NCBI RefSeq assembly: GCF_965227505.1
Contig: NZ_OZ245757.1
Location: 2,170,001 to 2,234,000, forward strand
Direction: 5' to 3'
Origin: Pelagibius sp965227505
GTDB taxonomy: Bacteria; Pseudomonadota; Alphaproteobacteria; Kiloniellales; Kiloniellaceae
Length of the DNA: 64,000 bases
The translations under genes and the position numbers were made by a program. The notes beneath the pieces are model-generated. The model was not told where the DNA came from. It worked only from the letters and a program-made list of their open reading frames with translations, and did not search any database. Below, in pieces: positions 34,932 to 43,539 of this stretch (position 1 is the first letter of the stretch; each line of letters begins with the position of its first letter).

Positions 34932-36584
34932 TCACATGTTCGGATAGTTCGGCCCGCCGCCGCCCTCCGGCGTCACCCAGACGATGTTCTGGGTCGGGTC
35001 CTTGATGTCGCAGGTCTTGCAGTGCACGCAGTTCTGCGCGTTGATCTGCAAGCGCGGATTGCCGCCGTCGTCGTCGCGCAGGATCTCGTAGACCCCGGCG
35101 GGACAGTACCGCTGGGCCGGCTCGTCGTAGAGCTTCAGGTTGTGCTCCACCGGCACGGCTTCGTCTTTCAGCGTCAGATGAACCGGCTGGTCTTCCTCGT
35201 GGTTGGTATTGGAGATGAAGACCGACGAGAGGCGGTCGAAGGTGATAACGCCGTCCGGTTTCGGATAGTCGATCTTCGGCATCTCCGCCGCCGGCTTCAG
35301 GCTCTCGTGGTCGGCATGGCCGTGGCGGAAGGTCCAGGGCGCGCGGCCGCCCAGAAGCTTCAGATCGAGAGCGCCGTAGAGCATCGATCCGTAGAGCCCC
35401 CATTTCGTGAAGGACGGGCGGAAGTTGCGGGCCTTGTGGAGTTCCTCGTGGACCCATGACCCTTCGACCTTCCGGGTGAAAGCCTCCAGCTCCGCCGGGG
35501 CCTCGCCTTCCCCGGTCAGCGCCTCGAAGGCGGCCTCGGCCGCCAGCATGCCGGTCTTCATGGCGTTGTGGCTGCCCTTGATCTTGGGCACGTTGAGGAA
35601 TCCGGCGCCGCAGCCGATCAACAGGCCGCCCGGAAAGGTGAGCTTGGGCAAGGACTGCAGTCCGCCCTCGTTCAGCGCCCTGGCGCCGTAGGCGACACGT
35701 TTGCCGCCCTCCAGCATGGGTCGGATCGCCGGATGGGTCTTGAAGCGCTGCATCTCCTCAAACGGCGAGAGATGCGGGTTGTCGTAGTCGAGGCCGACCA
35801 CATAGCCGACATAGGCCTGGTTGTCCTCCAGGTGATAGATGAAGGAGCCGCCCCAGGTGGTGGTGTTCATCGGCCAGCCGGCGGTGTGAATGACCGTGCC
35901 GGTCTTATGCTTGGCCGGGTCGAGCTGCCAGAGTTCCTTGATGCCGATGCCATAGGTCTGCGGGTCCGCGTCGTCCCGCAGGCCGAAACGCTGCTCCAGA
36001 TGCCGGGTGAGCGAGCCGCGGCAGCCCTCGCCGAAGAAGACGTAGCGGCCATGCAGTTCCATGCCCTGCTGGTAGGAGGCTTTCTGCGCGCCGTCGCGAC
36101 CGATGCCCATGTCGCCGGTGGCCACGCCCTTCACCCGGCCGTCGTCGTGATAGAGCACCTCGGCGGCGGCGAAGCCCGGATAGATCTCGGCGCCCAGGGC
36201 CTCCGCCTGCTCGGCCAGCCAGCGGCAGACGTTGCCCAGCGAAACCACGTAGTTGCCGTGATTGTGCATCTGGCCGGGCAGCATCCAGACCGGCAGCGAG
36301 AGGCTGCCCTTTTCCCTGAGCAGCATGAACTTCTCGTCGCCGACCGGCGCGTTCAGGGGGGCGCCCTTGTCTTTCCAGTCGGGGATCAGCTCGTTGAGGG
36401 CGCGCGGCTCCAGCACCGCGCCGGAGAGAATATGCGCCCCGACCTCGGAACCTTTCTCGAGCACACAGACGGTGACCTCTTTGCCGCTCTCCTGCGCCAT
36501 CTGACGCAGGCGGATGGCGGCTGACAGCCCCGCCGGGCCAGCCCCGACGATGACCACATCGTATTCCATGAACTCGCGTTCCAA
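34932..36584 (-). CDS. Electron transfer flavoprotein-ubiquinone oxidoreductase
   Basis: 550 aa from a TTG at 36584 (ATG 36569 possible). It passes electrons from ETF, reduced by acyl-CoA and other dehydrogenases, to ubiquinone at the inner membrane. The FAD site is YDVVIVGAGPAGLSAAIRL; GCGAGFLNVPKIKGSHNAMKTG is the second FAD/quinone block. The [4Fe-4S] ligands are in RYCPAGVYE and QNCVHCKTCDIKDP. Length and motif order match mitochondrial-type ETF-QO. A terminator follows at 34770. It heads a conserved neighbourhood with the UDG, transglycosylase and moaB genes. Confidence 0.95.
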   Translation of the reverse strand: MEREFMEYDVVIVGAGPAGLSAAIRLRQMAQESGKEVTVCVLEKGSEVGAHILSGAVLEPRALNELIPDWKDKGAPLNAPVGDEKFMLLREKGSLSLPVWMLPGQMHNHGNYVVSLGNVCRWLAEQAEALGAEIYPGFAAAEVLYHDDGRVKGVATGDMGIGRDGAQKASYQQGMELHGRYVFFGEGCRGSLTRHLEQRFGLRDDADPQTYGIGIKELWQLDPAKHKTGTVIHTAGWPMNTTTWGGSFIYHLEDNQAYVGYVVGLDYDNPHLSPFEEMQRFKTHPAIRPMLEGGKRVAYGARALNEGGLQSLPKLTFPGGLLIGCGAGFLNVPKIKGSHNAMKTGMLAAEAAFEALTGEGEAPAELEAFTRKVEGSWVHEELHKARNFRPSFTKWGLYGSMLYGALDLKLLGGRAPWTFRHGHADHESLKPAAEMPKIDYPKPDGVITFDRLSSVFISNTNHEEDQPVHLTLKDEAVPVEHNLKLYDEPAQRYCPAGVYEILRDDDGGNPRLQINAQNCVHCKTCDIKDPTQNIVWVTPEGGGGPNYPNM

Positions 36585-36794
36585 GATCCCTCACTCCTCA
36601 ACTGCCGTGACTGACGCACGGTTTTGTACCGTCCTATAGATCTAGGCCGCCAGAGTACAGAAGCCGACCCCTCTCCGCGCGCGGCAGAGACGCCGCTTTT
36701 TCGCCCGTTTCCGCCGTTCCCGGCCCCGGAAACCCCGGCTTTACGGAGGATTTACCAATCCTCTGCATTCTCAGCGGCCAGGAGAAGAAAAACC

Positions 36795-37283
36795 ATGGCC
36801 GTGCAAGACTTTGCAAGATCCGACCTCGACGAGCGCCCGGAGAACGTCCCCAGCGAGCTCGACGATCTGACCCACGCGGAGATGCGCATGCTCTATGCGG
36901 AGTCCGTGGAGGTCATTCGATTTGCCAAGACCCAGCAGTGGAAATCCCTGGGGGCCATTCTGGTGGTTTTCGTCGCCCTGATCGGGCTCTCCCAGTTCGC
37001 CGCACAGAAGCCGCTGCTGAGCAACCTCATCATCGCCCTCAGCTTTCTCTGCAGCGGTGGCGTCATCTACTCCATGGCGCTCTATCAGGCCTGGCAGAAC
37101 ACCGAGCGCAGGAAGCTGCGCGAGATCGGGGCGCACCTGTCCAGCTACGCCAAGGCGATTCGCGCCGTGAAGTCGTCCCGCGAGGCCAACGTCCATCGCT
37201 ACACGCTGCTGGTGTTCATGATTGCCAGCGTGCTGATGGGCAACGCCATGCTCGTGCTCTTCGTCTCGCCGCTCTACCGCTAG
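36795..37283 (+). CDS. Hypothetical membrane protein with three hydrophobic segments
   Basis: 162 aa from ATG 36795 with AGGAGAAG at 36780-36787. An acidic N-terminus (LDERPENVPSELDDLTHAEMRMLYAESVE) is followed by SLGAILVVFVALIGLSQFAA, IIALSFLCSGGVIYSMALY, a basic helical region (ERRKLREIGAHLSSYAKAIRAVKS), and a last segment LLVFMIASVLMGNAMLVLFV. I recognise no named family. It sits between divergent etf-qo and a 16-bp minisatellite before the UDG gene. A degenerate TTTA-N7-TTTAC lies upstream (36740-36755), too weak to call a CtrA box. Confidence 0.72.
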   Translation: MAVQDFARSDLDERPENVPSELDDLTHAEMRMLYAESVEVIRFAKTQQWKSLGAILVVFVALIGLSQFAAQKPLLSNLIIALSFLCSGGVIYSMALYQAWQNTERRKLREIGAHLSSYAKAIRAVKSSREANVHRYTLLVFMIASVLMGNAMLVLFVSPLYR

Positions 37284-37285
37284 AC

Positions 37286-37365
37286 CGGAACACCGCCACA
37301 CCGGGACACCGCCACACTGGGACACCAGCAGACTGGGACACCAGCAGACTGGGACACCGCTCACC
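37286..37365. repeat. 16-bp minisatellite, five units
   Basis: Five consecutive 16-mers start at 37286, 37302, 37318, 37334 and 37350, of the form TGGGACACCAGCAGAC (units 3 and 4 are identical; the others differ by 2-6 bases). It begins two bases after the preceding stop codon and ends 51 bp before the UDG start, so a change in copy number would change the UDG leader length. Confidence 0.88.
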
Positions 37366-37416
37366 GCTGGCATTGCGGGCTTTCTGGCCAAGGGGCGGTT
37401 CTGTTAGCTTGGCCCC

Positions 37417-38370
37417 ATGGCAAACCCAGCGTCCAGCCAAGCCGAGGCCCTGGCCGCACTCCAGTGGCTGATCGAGGCCGGCGCCGACGAGGCTGTCGGC
37501 GAGGCCGCGCTGGACCGCACCCAACTCCCCGAACCTCCGCGCCCGCGCCAGGCGTCGGCAGCAGCAAAACCGCGAGCAACCAAAGCGGAAGCGGCATCGG
37601 GACAGCCGGCCTCACCGGGCCTACCGGGCCTCGGCGACGCGCCGGCAGCGCCGCCGCGCAGCCGCCGACCGACCAACCTGACACCCGCCAGTGAAACCCA
37701 GGCGGACGCCCAGCGCCTTGCCCTGGCCGCCACTTCGATCGAGGAGATCCGCCAGGCGCTGGAAGGTTTCGACGGCTGCCCGCTGAAGGCGACGGCCACC
37801 CAGCTCTGCCTCTACGACGGCAATCCCGACGCGAAGATCATGATCATCGGCGAGGCCCCGGGCGGCCAGGAAGACCGCCAGGGCAAGCCCTTCGTCGGAC
37901 CGGCCGGCCAGTTGCTCGACCGTATGCTGACAGCCATCGGCCTGGACCGCAGCCAGGTCTTCATCACCAACCTCCTGTTCTGGCGCCCGCCGGGGAACCG
38001 CAACCCCACGCCGGCGGAGATTGCGGTCTGCCTGCCCTTTCTGGAGCGTCAGGTCGAGCTGCTGGAACCGAAGCTGCTGCTTCTGACCGGCGGCATGTCG
38101 GCCAAGACCCTGCTGAACCGCAGCCAGGGCATCCTCAAGCTGCGCGGGCGCTGGGACGACTATCGCCATCCCCGCCTCGATGATCCGATTCCCGCCCTGC
38201 CGACCCTGCACCCGGCCTATCTGCTGCGCCAGCCGGCCCAGAAGCGCGAAGCCTGGCGCGATCTGCTCGCCTTTCGCGAGGCGATGACGCGGGCAGGGCT
38301 GACCCCGGAGCCCTCGGAGCCCCCGGAATCCCCGGAATCCCAAGACCCCCCCGAACCCAAAGAGCCCTGA
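37417..38370 (+). CDS. Uracil-DNA glycosylase, family 4 type
   Basis: 317 aa. After a variable Pro/Ala-rich region (about 45-95) the UDG fold starts. Motif 1 is IIGEAPGGQEDRQGKPFVGPAG and motif 2 is HPAYLLRQ. NLLFWRPPGNRNPTPAEIAVCLPFL is typical. Family 4 enzymes carry a [4Fe-4S] cluster; here only some of the Cys positions are visible (FDGCPLKATATQLCLYDG and VCLPFL), so the cluster may be altered. It removes uracil from DNA. The tail is an acidic Pro-Glu-Ser run. A minisatellite precedes it. Confidence 0.88.
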   Translation: MANPASSQAEALAALQWLIEAGADEAVGEAALDRTQLPEPPRPRQASAAAKPRATKAEAASGQPASPGLPGLGDAPAAPPRSRRPTNLTPASETQADAQRLALAATSIEEIRQALEGFDGCPLKATATQLCLYDGNPDAKIMIIGEAPGGQEDRQGKPFVGPAGQLLDRMLTAIGLDRSQVFITNLLFWRPPGNRNPTPAEIAVCLPFLERQVELLEPKLLLLTGGMSAKTLLNRSQGILKLRGRWDDYRHPRLDDPIPALPTLHPAYLLRQPAQKREAWRDLLAFREAMTRAGLTPEPSEPPESPESQDPPEPKEP

Positions 38371-38425
38371 CAGCCCGACCCCGCTGCCTCCGCGCCTCAG
38401 TAGCCGGCCCGAACGGCCGCAAAGC

Positions 38426-38499
38426 TTAACGCGGATTTAACCTGCCCTGTGGCTTTCTGAAGGCCACGGCGGTTGCAGTCTTTTTAGCGCTTCATTAAC
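38426..38499 (+). promoter_or_regulatory. Two CtrA-like boxes upstream of lytic transglycosylase gene
   Basis: Box 1 is TTAA (38426-38429), seven bases, TTAA (38437-38440) followed by CC. Box 2 is TTAG (38484-38487), seven bases, TTAAC (38495-38499). Both are in the 149-bp gap before the SLT gene, which starts at 38520. Two boxes in one short promoter region make a chance match unlikely. Box 2 is 20 bp from the start codon, so binding there might repress. Confidence 0.65.
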
Positions 38500-38519
38500 C
38501 TTCACAGAACACCGGGGCC

Positions 38520-40514
38520 ATGAGAACACCGGGAGAGGTAGTGCAGTCCAGGAGCCAGGTCCGCGCCCAGTTTTCCGGGGCGCGGGTCTTCTTTTCGATC
38601 ACCCGTCTGATCGCCCGCGCAAAGGCCGGCGCGGCGCGGTCTCGCTTGCGCCTCGCCGGCACCTTCGCAGCCGGCGCACTTGCCGGCACCCTGGCAGGCG
38701 GCATCGCCGCACAGGCACAGGTGCTGCAGCCGGGCGACCTGCAACCGGACAACGGCGCCGGGCTTTCCGGCAATTCCGCGGCGCTGCCTGGCGGCATCCT
38801 GCCCGGGCCGGACGGCCTGCCGGCGGTGCTCTCGCCCGCCGATGCCGAGCGCTACCGCCGCATCTTCGCCGTGCAGGAAAAGGGCCGCTGGAAGGAAGCG
38901 GACGCTCTGATCGCCGCCCTCGACAGCCGCCTGCTGATGGGCCACGTCCTGGCGCAGCGCTATCTGCATCCCACGGCCTACCGCTCCCGCTACAAGGAAC
39001 TGAAGGCCTGGATGGACGACTATGCCGACCATCCTCAGGCCCCGCGCATCTATAAGCTGGCCCTGAAGCGGCGCCCGGCGAACTATCGCCGCCCGCAGCC
39101 GCCGATCACGCCGGGAAGGGGCATTCTCTCTTCGTCCAAGCGCGCCAGCAGCGAGTATGTCTCGCCGCGCAAGCGCAGCAAGGCCACCCGCAGCCGGGTC
39201 GCCAAGATCAAGCGCCAGGTGCGCCGCAACGTGCTGCGCCAGCGCTTCACCGTGACCGAAGACCTGCTGAACAGACAATCCACGCAGAAGCTGCTGGACC
39301 AGGTGGAACTGGATCAGGCCCGCGCCCGGGTCGCAGCCGGCTGGTTCTACTACGGCAGGCCGGAGCGGGCTTACGCCCTGGCGGCGCCCGCCGCCAAGCG
39401 CTCGGGCCGCGCCGCGCCGATGATCAACTGGACCGCGGGACTTGCCGCCTGGCGTCTCGGTGAACTGGAAGCGGCCGCCGGCTTCTTCGAGGTCCTGGGG
39501 CAGACCGACCGCGCCGCCGGCTGGAACATCGCCGCCGGCGCCTACTGGGCCGCGCGCGCGCACCTGCGCCTGCAGCGGCCGGAGCGCATCAGCCCGCTGC
39601 TGCAGCGCGCCGCGCTCTACCCCCATACCTTCTACGGCCTGCTGGCGCGCCGCGCGCTGGGCATGCCGATCGAGTTCGACTTCGGCTCCCACCGCATGGA
39701 CCCGCAGATGGCGGCGCTGCTGAAGAACAACCGGGTCGGCAGCCGCGCCCTGGCGCTGATGCAGGTCGGCGACCGCGAGGCCGCCGAGCGCGAATTGGTG
39801 AAGGCCGGGTCCTGGAACGACCCGCGCATGAGCCAGGCGCTGCTGGCGCTGGCCCAGCATGCGCGCATGCCGTCGCTGGCCTTTCGCATGGGCACCCGAC
39901 TGGCCCGCCTGGGCGACAACCGGGCGACCCCCGGCGCCCTGGACGCCGCGCTCTATCCGATCCCGCCCTGGCAGCCGGAAAGCGGCTTCCAGGTCGACCG
40001 CGCCCTGATCTACGCCCTGATGCGCCAGGAATCCGGATTCAACACCCGGGCCAAGAGCCCGGACGGTGCCCGCGGCCTGATGCAGCTGATGCCGCGCACC
40101 GCCAGCTACATGGCCCGGGACCGCCGCTATCGCGGCAAGAAGGGGCGCAACGAGCTTTTCGAGCCCAGCCTGAACATGGAACTCGGCCAGCGCTACATCG
40201 CCTATCTGCTGCGCCACGAGCGGGTGCAGGGCGACCTCTTCCGGCTGACCACCGCCTACAACGGCGGGCCCGGCAACCTGGGCAAGTGGCAGCGCCACAT
40301 GAAGGCCGGCGACGACCCGCTGCTGTTCATCGAGGCCCTGCCGTCGCGGGAGACCCGGCTGTTCATCGAGCGGGTTCTGACCAACCTCTGGATCTACCGC
40401 CAGCGCCTGGGCCAGCCCGCGCCCTCGCTGGAACGTCTTGCAGGCGGCGACTGGCCGCATTACGTAGCCTTGGACGGAACCCGTGCCGAGGTCGCGCAAC
40501 ATGGCCAGAATTGA
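38520..40514 (+). CDS. Soluble lytic transglycosylase (SLT domain)
   Basis: 664 aa from ATG 38520; a GTG at 38541 behind GGGAGAGG is possible. An N-terminal signal-like segment (RLAGTFAAGALAGTLAGGIAAQAQ) leads to a long alpha-superhelical region (about 100-480) as in Slt70. The catalytic SLT domain follows: YALMRQESGFNTRAKSPDGA with catalytic Glu504, GLMQLMPRTASYM, LTTAYNGGPGNLGKW. It cleaves the glycan strand of peptidoglycan in the periplasm. Two CtrA-like boxes upstream suggest cell-cycle control. The 3' end overlaps moaB by 14 bases. Confidence 0.93.
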   Translation: MRTPGEVVQSRSQVRAQFSGARVFFSITRLIARAKAGAARSRLRLAGTFAAGALAGTLAGGIAAQAQVLQPGDLQPDNGAGLSGNSAALPGGILPGPDGLPAVLSPADAERYRRIFAVQEKGRWKEADALIAALDSRLLMGHVLAQRYLHPTAYRSRYKELKAWMDDYADHPQAPRIYKLALKRRPANYRRPQPPITPGRGILSSSKRASSEYVSPRKRSKATRSRVAKIKRQVRRNVLRQRFTVTEDLLNRQSTQKLLDQVELDQARARVAAGWFYYGRPERAYALAAPAAKRSGRAAPMINWTAGLAAWRLGELEAAAGFFEVLGQTDRAAGWNIAAGAYWAARAHLRLQRPERISPLLQRAALYPHTFYGLLARRALGMPIEFDFGSHRMDPQMAALLKNNRVGSRALALMQVGDREAAERELVKAGSWNDPRMSQALLALAQHARMPSLAFRMGTRLARLGDNRATPGALDAALYPIPPWQPESGFQVDRALIYALMRQESGFNTRAKSPDGARGLMQLMPRTASYMARDRRYRGKKGRNELFEPSLNMELGQRYIAYLLRHERVQGDLFRLTTAYNGGPGNLGKWQRHMKAGDDPLLFIEALPSRETRLFIERVLTNLWIYRQRLGQPAPSLERLAGGDWPHYVALDGTRAEVAQHGQN

Positions 40515-41046
40515 CGAAAGCCTGCCCTTCCTGCCAGTCAACATCGCCGTCCTGACGATCTCCGACAGCCGCACGCTGGCGGACGACAAGTCGGGACAGC
40601 GGCTGCAGGAGATGCTCATCGCCGACGGCCACAGTCTGGCGGCCCGCGAGATCGTCACCGACGACGGCGACAAGATCATCGCCGCCCTGCGCAAGCATGT
40701 CGCGGACCCGACGGTGGACGTGGTGATCACCACCGGCGGCACCGGCGTCACCGGCCGCGACGTCACGCCGGAGGCCTTCAAGCAAGTCATGGAGAAGGAG
40801 ATCGAGGGCTTCGGCGAGCTGTTCCGCTGGATCAGCTATCAGAAGGTCGGCACCTCGACAATCCAGAGCCGCGCCATCGGCGGCGTCGCCGACGGCACCT
40901 ATCTCTTCGCCCTGCCCGGCTCCCCCTCGGCCTGCAAGGACGGCTGGGAGGAGATTCTGAAATACCAGCTCGACTCCCGCCACAGGCCCTGCAACCTCGT
41001 CGAACTGATGCCGCGCCTGAAGGAGCACCTGAAGGCGGCGAGCTGA
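40501..41046 (+). CDS. moaB: Molybdenum cofactor biosynthesis protein MoaB
   Basis: 181 aa from ATG 40501, GAGG about nine bases upstream and inside the end of the SLT gene. MoaB/MogA traits are VNIAVLTISDSRTLADDKSGQ, VVITTGGTGVTGRDVTPEA and RAIGGVADGTYLFALPGSPSACKDGW. It adenylylates molybdopterin before Mo insertion, or its homologue role in Moco maturation. The 14-base overlap implies translational coupling to the transglycosylase gene despite the unrelated function. Confidence 0.93.
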   Translation: MARIDESLPFLPVNIAVLTISDSRTLADDKSGQRLQEMLIADGHSLAAREIVTDDGDKIIAALRKHVADPTVDVVITTGGTGVTGRDVTPEAFKQVMEKEIEGFGELFRWISYQKVGTSTIQSRAIGGVADGTYLFALPGSPSACKDGWEEILKYQLDSRHRPCNLVELMPRLKEHLKAAS

Positions 41047-41215
41047 TCGCGGCGCCCCGCGGCGCCCCTAGGGCCCGGGAACCCCCAAGCAACCGACCCT
41101 GCTGCGCAACACGATTGCGCGCGCATTCGCCTTTCCGCTTTGAAAGCCGGGGGCGAGAGGCTTTACTCTCCCCTGGGGTACGCGCAGGGCAGGCGCGCGA
41201 CTGGAGGAGACAGTC

Positions 41216-41956
41216 ATGAACGACGGCACCATGAACGACGGCACGGGCAACGGCGCCGGCACCAGCGACGCCGGGCTGGTCACTGCAGCCTACGAGGCCA
41301 TTCCCCTGCCCGACCGCCGCAGCTTCACCGACGTGGAGATGGCCGAACGCGCCGCGAAGTTCCTGGAGGAGGTGAAGACCCGCCATTCGATCCGCGACTT
41401 CGCCCCGACACCGGTGCCACGCATGGTAATCGAGAGCTGCATCCTGGCCGCCGGACGTGCGCCCAGCGGCGCCAACCGCCAGCCCTGGCACTTCGTCGCC
41501 GTCAGCGATCCCGACATCAAGCACCGCATCCGCAAGGCGGCGGAGGCCGAGGAGCGCGCCTTCTACGACGGCAAGGCGGGCGACGACTGGCTGGCCGCCC
41601 TGGCACCGCTCGGCACCGACGACGAGAAGCCCTTCCTCGAGACCGCGCCCTGGCTGATCGTGATCTTCGCCGAGCGCTACGGCGTCTCCGCCGACCGCAA
41701 GATCGTCAAGAACTACTACATCAACGAATCGGTGGGCATCGCCACCGGCATGCTGATCACCGCCCTGCATTGCGCCGGGTTGGCGACCCTGACCCACACG
41801 CCCAATCCGATGCGCTTCCTGAACGAGATCTGCGGCCGGCCGGAGAACGAAAAACCCTACATGATCCTGGTGGCCGGGCATGCCACGGAAGACGCCACCG
41901 TGCCCAGGCACGCCAAGCGCAAGAAGTCCCTGGACGAGATCGCGACCTTCCGCTAG
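41216..41956 (+). CDS. Nitroreductase-family FMN protein (iodotyrosine-deiodinase-like)
   Basis: 246 aa, start ATG 41216 behind GGAGGAGAC. The FMN site is RHSIRDFAPTPVP, RAPSGANRQPWHFV and a C-terminal GRPENEKPYMILVAGHA. The spacing and the segment YYINESVGIATGMLITALHCAGL fit the iodotyrosine deiodinase/BluB-like branch of nitroreductases, which handle dehalogenation or FMN reactions rather than nitro drugs. The N-terminus has a duplicated MNDGTMNDGTGNG. It is monocistronic and meets the ArsR gene convergently after 27 bp. Confidence 0.85.
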   Translation: MNDGTMNDGTGNGAGTSDAGLVTAAYEAIPLPDRRSFTDVEMAERAAKFLEEVKTRHSIRDFAPTPVPRMVIESCILAAGRAPSGANRQPWHFVAVSDPDIKHRIRKAAEAEERAFYDGKAGDDWLAALAPLGTDDEKPFLETAPWLIVIFAERYGVSADRKIVKNYYINESVGIATGMLITALHCAGLATLTHTPNPMRFLNEICGRPENEKPYMILVAGHATEDATVPRHAKRKKSLDEIATFR

Positions 41957-41983
41957 CGCAGATCCGGGTCTGCGCGCCTCTCC

Positions 41984-42313
41984 TCAACCGTTTGACGTGC
42001 TCAGCACCGCCTGCAGCAGGCCGGGAAACAACCGGTCGAGGTCGGCGCGGCGCAGTTCGTTCATATGCGCGGTGCCGTCGGTGCGGGTGCGGATCACGCC
42101 GGACTCCCGCAACACGCGGAAATGGTGCGACATGCTGGACTTGGGCCGGCCGCAATCGAGCGCCGCACAGGTCGCCTCGCCCTCGCGGTCGAGCTGGCGC
42201 ACGACATCAAGACGCACCGGATCGCTGAGCGCATAGAGCACGCGCGTCAGTTCGATATCCTGCGGCTTTGGATGGCGCTGGGCCCTCATGCCTTGAACCT
42301 CTGATTTGAGCAC
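41984..42313 (-). CDS. ArsR-family repressor
   Basis: 109 aa. The HTH reads LTRVLYALSDPVRLDVVRQL, ATCAALDCGRPKSSMSHHFRVLRESGVI and TDGTAHMNELRRADL. Two Cys (ATCAALDCG) lie right at helix 3, a place used for redox or metal sensing in some ArsR proteins, but no full metal motif is present. It is divergent from the OYE gene, and a perfect 15-bp inverted repeat begins 5 bp before its start. A redox- or electrophile-responsive repressor is likely. Confidence 0.88.
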   Translation of the reverse strand: MLKSEVQGMRAQRHPKPQDIELTRVLYALSDPVRLDVVRQLDREGEATCAALDCGRPKSSMSHHFRVLRESGVIRTRTDGTAHMNELRRADLDRLFPGLLQAVLSTSNG

Positions 42314-42318
42314 CTATC

Positions 42319-42354
42319 TGTTCGCTTGTTCGAAATTTATCGAACAAGCGAACA
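42319..42354. promoter_or_regulatory. Perfect 15-bp inverted repeat operator
   Basis: Left arm TGTTCGCTTGTTCGA (42319-42333) and right arm TCGAACAAGCGAACA (42340-42354) are exact reverse complements around AATTTA. Each arm contains two TGTTCG-like sub-repeats. It lies between the ArsR start and the OYE start, with a TTATAT -10-like element at 42363. The position and symmetry are those of a repressor operator. Confidence 0.92.
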
Positions 42355-42444
42355 TCTGATCTTTATATGGTCCAACCGCCTGACCGCGCAAGCCGGCGCC
42401 AGCGCCCCGGCTCCCTGAAGCGCGCAGGCAACAAGGGGTCCCCC

Positions 42445-43539
42445 ATGTCGTCGCTGTTCACGCCTCTTACTCTCAAGGACACAACCCTGCGCAACCGCAT
42501 CGCCGTCTCGCCCATGTGCCAGTACTCGGCGGAGGACGGCGTGGTCAACGCATGGCATCACGCCCATCTGGCCGGGCTGGCGCGCGGCGGCGCCGGGCTG
42601 GTGATCGCCGAGGCCACCGCGGTTTCGCCGGAAGGCCGCATCACCCCGGGCTGTGCCGGTCTTTGGACCGACGATCAGGCCGCGGCCTTCGCACCGGCGG
42701 TGCGCGCCATCAAGGCCGCCGGCGCGGTGCCGGGCATCCAGATCGCCCATGCCGGCCGCAAGGCCAGCGCCAACCGCCCCTGGGAGGGCGATGACCACCT
42801 GCCCGCCGACGACCCCCGCGCCTGGACGCCGCTCGGCCCCTCCGCCATTCCCTATGGCGCCAATCTGCCGCGCAGGCCACAGGCCATGACCGAGGACGAC
42901 ATCGCGAAAGTCCAGAGCGACTTTGCCGCCACCGCCGAGCGCGCGCAGCAGGCGGGCTTCGAGTGGCTGGAACTGCATTTCGCCCACGGCTACCTGGCCC
43001 AGTCCTTCTTCTCGCCCCACGCCAACCGGCGCAACGACGACTACGGCGGCAGTTTCGAGAACCGCAGCCGCTTTCTCATCGAAACCTTTGCCGCGGTGCG
43101 CAAGGTCTGGCCGGAAAACCTGCCGCTGACGGCGCGCCTCGGCGTGATCGAGTTCGACGGCCGCGAAGAGACCCTGGAGGAATCCATCGAACTGGTGCGG
43201 CGCCTCTCCGCGCTGGGCCTGGATCTGGTCGACGTCAGCCTGGGTTTCAACACGCCCGACGCCAAGATCCCCTGGGGGCCCGCGTTCATGGCGCCCATCG
43301 CCGAACGGGTGCGGCGCGAAGCGGATATCCCCACCGCAACAAGCTGGTACATCAGCGATCCGGAGCAGGCCGATGCCCTGATCCGCGACGGCCAGGTGGA
43401 TCTCGTGATGCTGGGCCGCAGGCTGCTGGAGAATCCGCACTGGCCCTATGACGCCGCCCGCGCCCTTGGCGTCGAAAAGCCGGCCTGGACCCTGCCGGCG
43501 CCTTACGCCCACTGGCTGGACCGCTACCGCGCCGCTTAG
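42445..43539 (+). CDS. NADH:flavin oxidoreductase / old yellow enzyme (YqjM-like)
   Basis: 364 aa from ATG 42445, AAGGGG upstream. OYE traits are LFTPLTLKDTTLRNRIAVSPMCQYS (Cys in the thermophilic-like/YqjM branch active site), HHAHLAGLARGGAGLVIAEAT, IQIAHAGRKAS (His pair for the substrate carbonyl), FEWLELHFAHGYLAQSFFSP and MLGRRLLENPHWP. It reduces electron-poor C=C bonds such as those in electrophilic enones, with FMN. It is controlled by the adjacent ArsR operator, which suggests electrophile-induced expression. Its stop overlaps the next convergent gene by 4 bases. Confidence 0.93.
   Translation: MSSLFTPLTLKDTTLRNRIAVSPMCQYSAEDGVVNAWHHAHLAGLARGGAGLVIAEATAVSPEGRITPGCAGLWTDDQAAAFAPAVRAIKAAGAVPGIQIAHAGRKASANRPWEGDDHLPADDPRAWTPLGPSAIPYGANLPRRPQAMTEDDIAKVQSDFAATAERAQQAGFEWLELHFAHGYLAQSFFSPHANRRNDDYGGSFENRSRFLIETFAAVRKVWPENLPLTARLGVIEFDGREETLEESIELVRRLSALGLDLVDVSLGFNTPDAKIPWGPAFMAPIAERVRREADIPTATSWYISDPEQADALIRDGQVDLVMLGRRLLENPHWPYDAARALGVEKPAWTLPAPYAHWLDRYRAA

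Noticed and set aside
36740..36755. TTTA-N7-TTTAC before the small membrane protein as a CtrA box
   Set aside because: It has two mismatches to TTAA-N7-TTAAC and is not distinguishable from chance.
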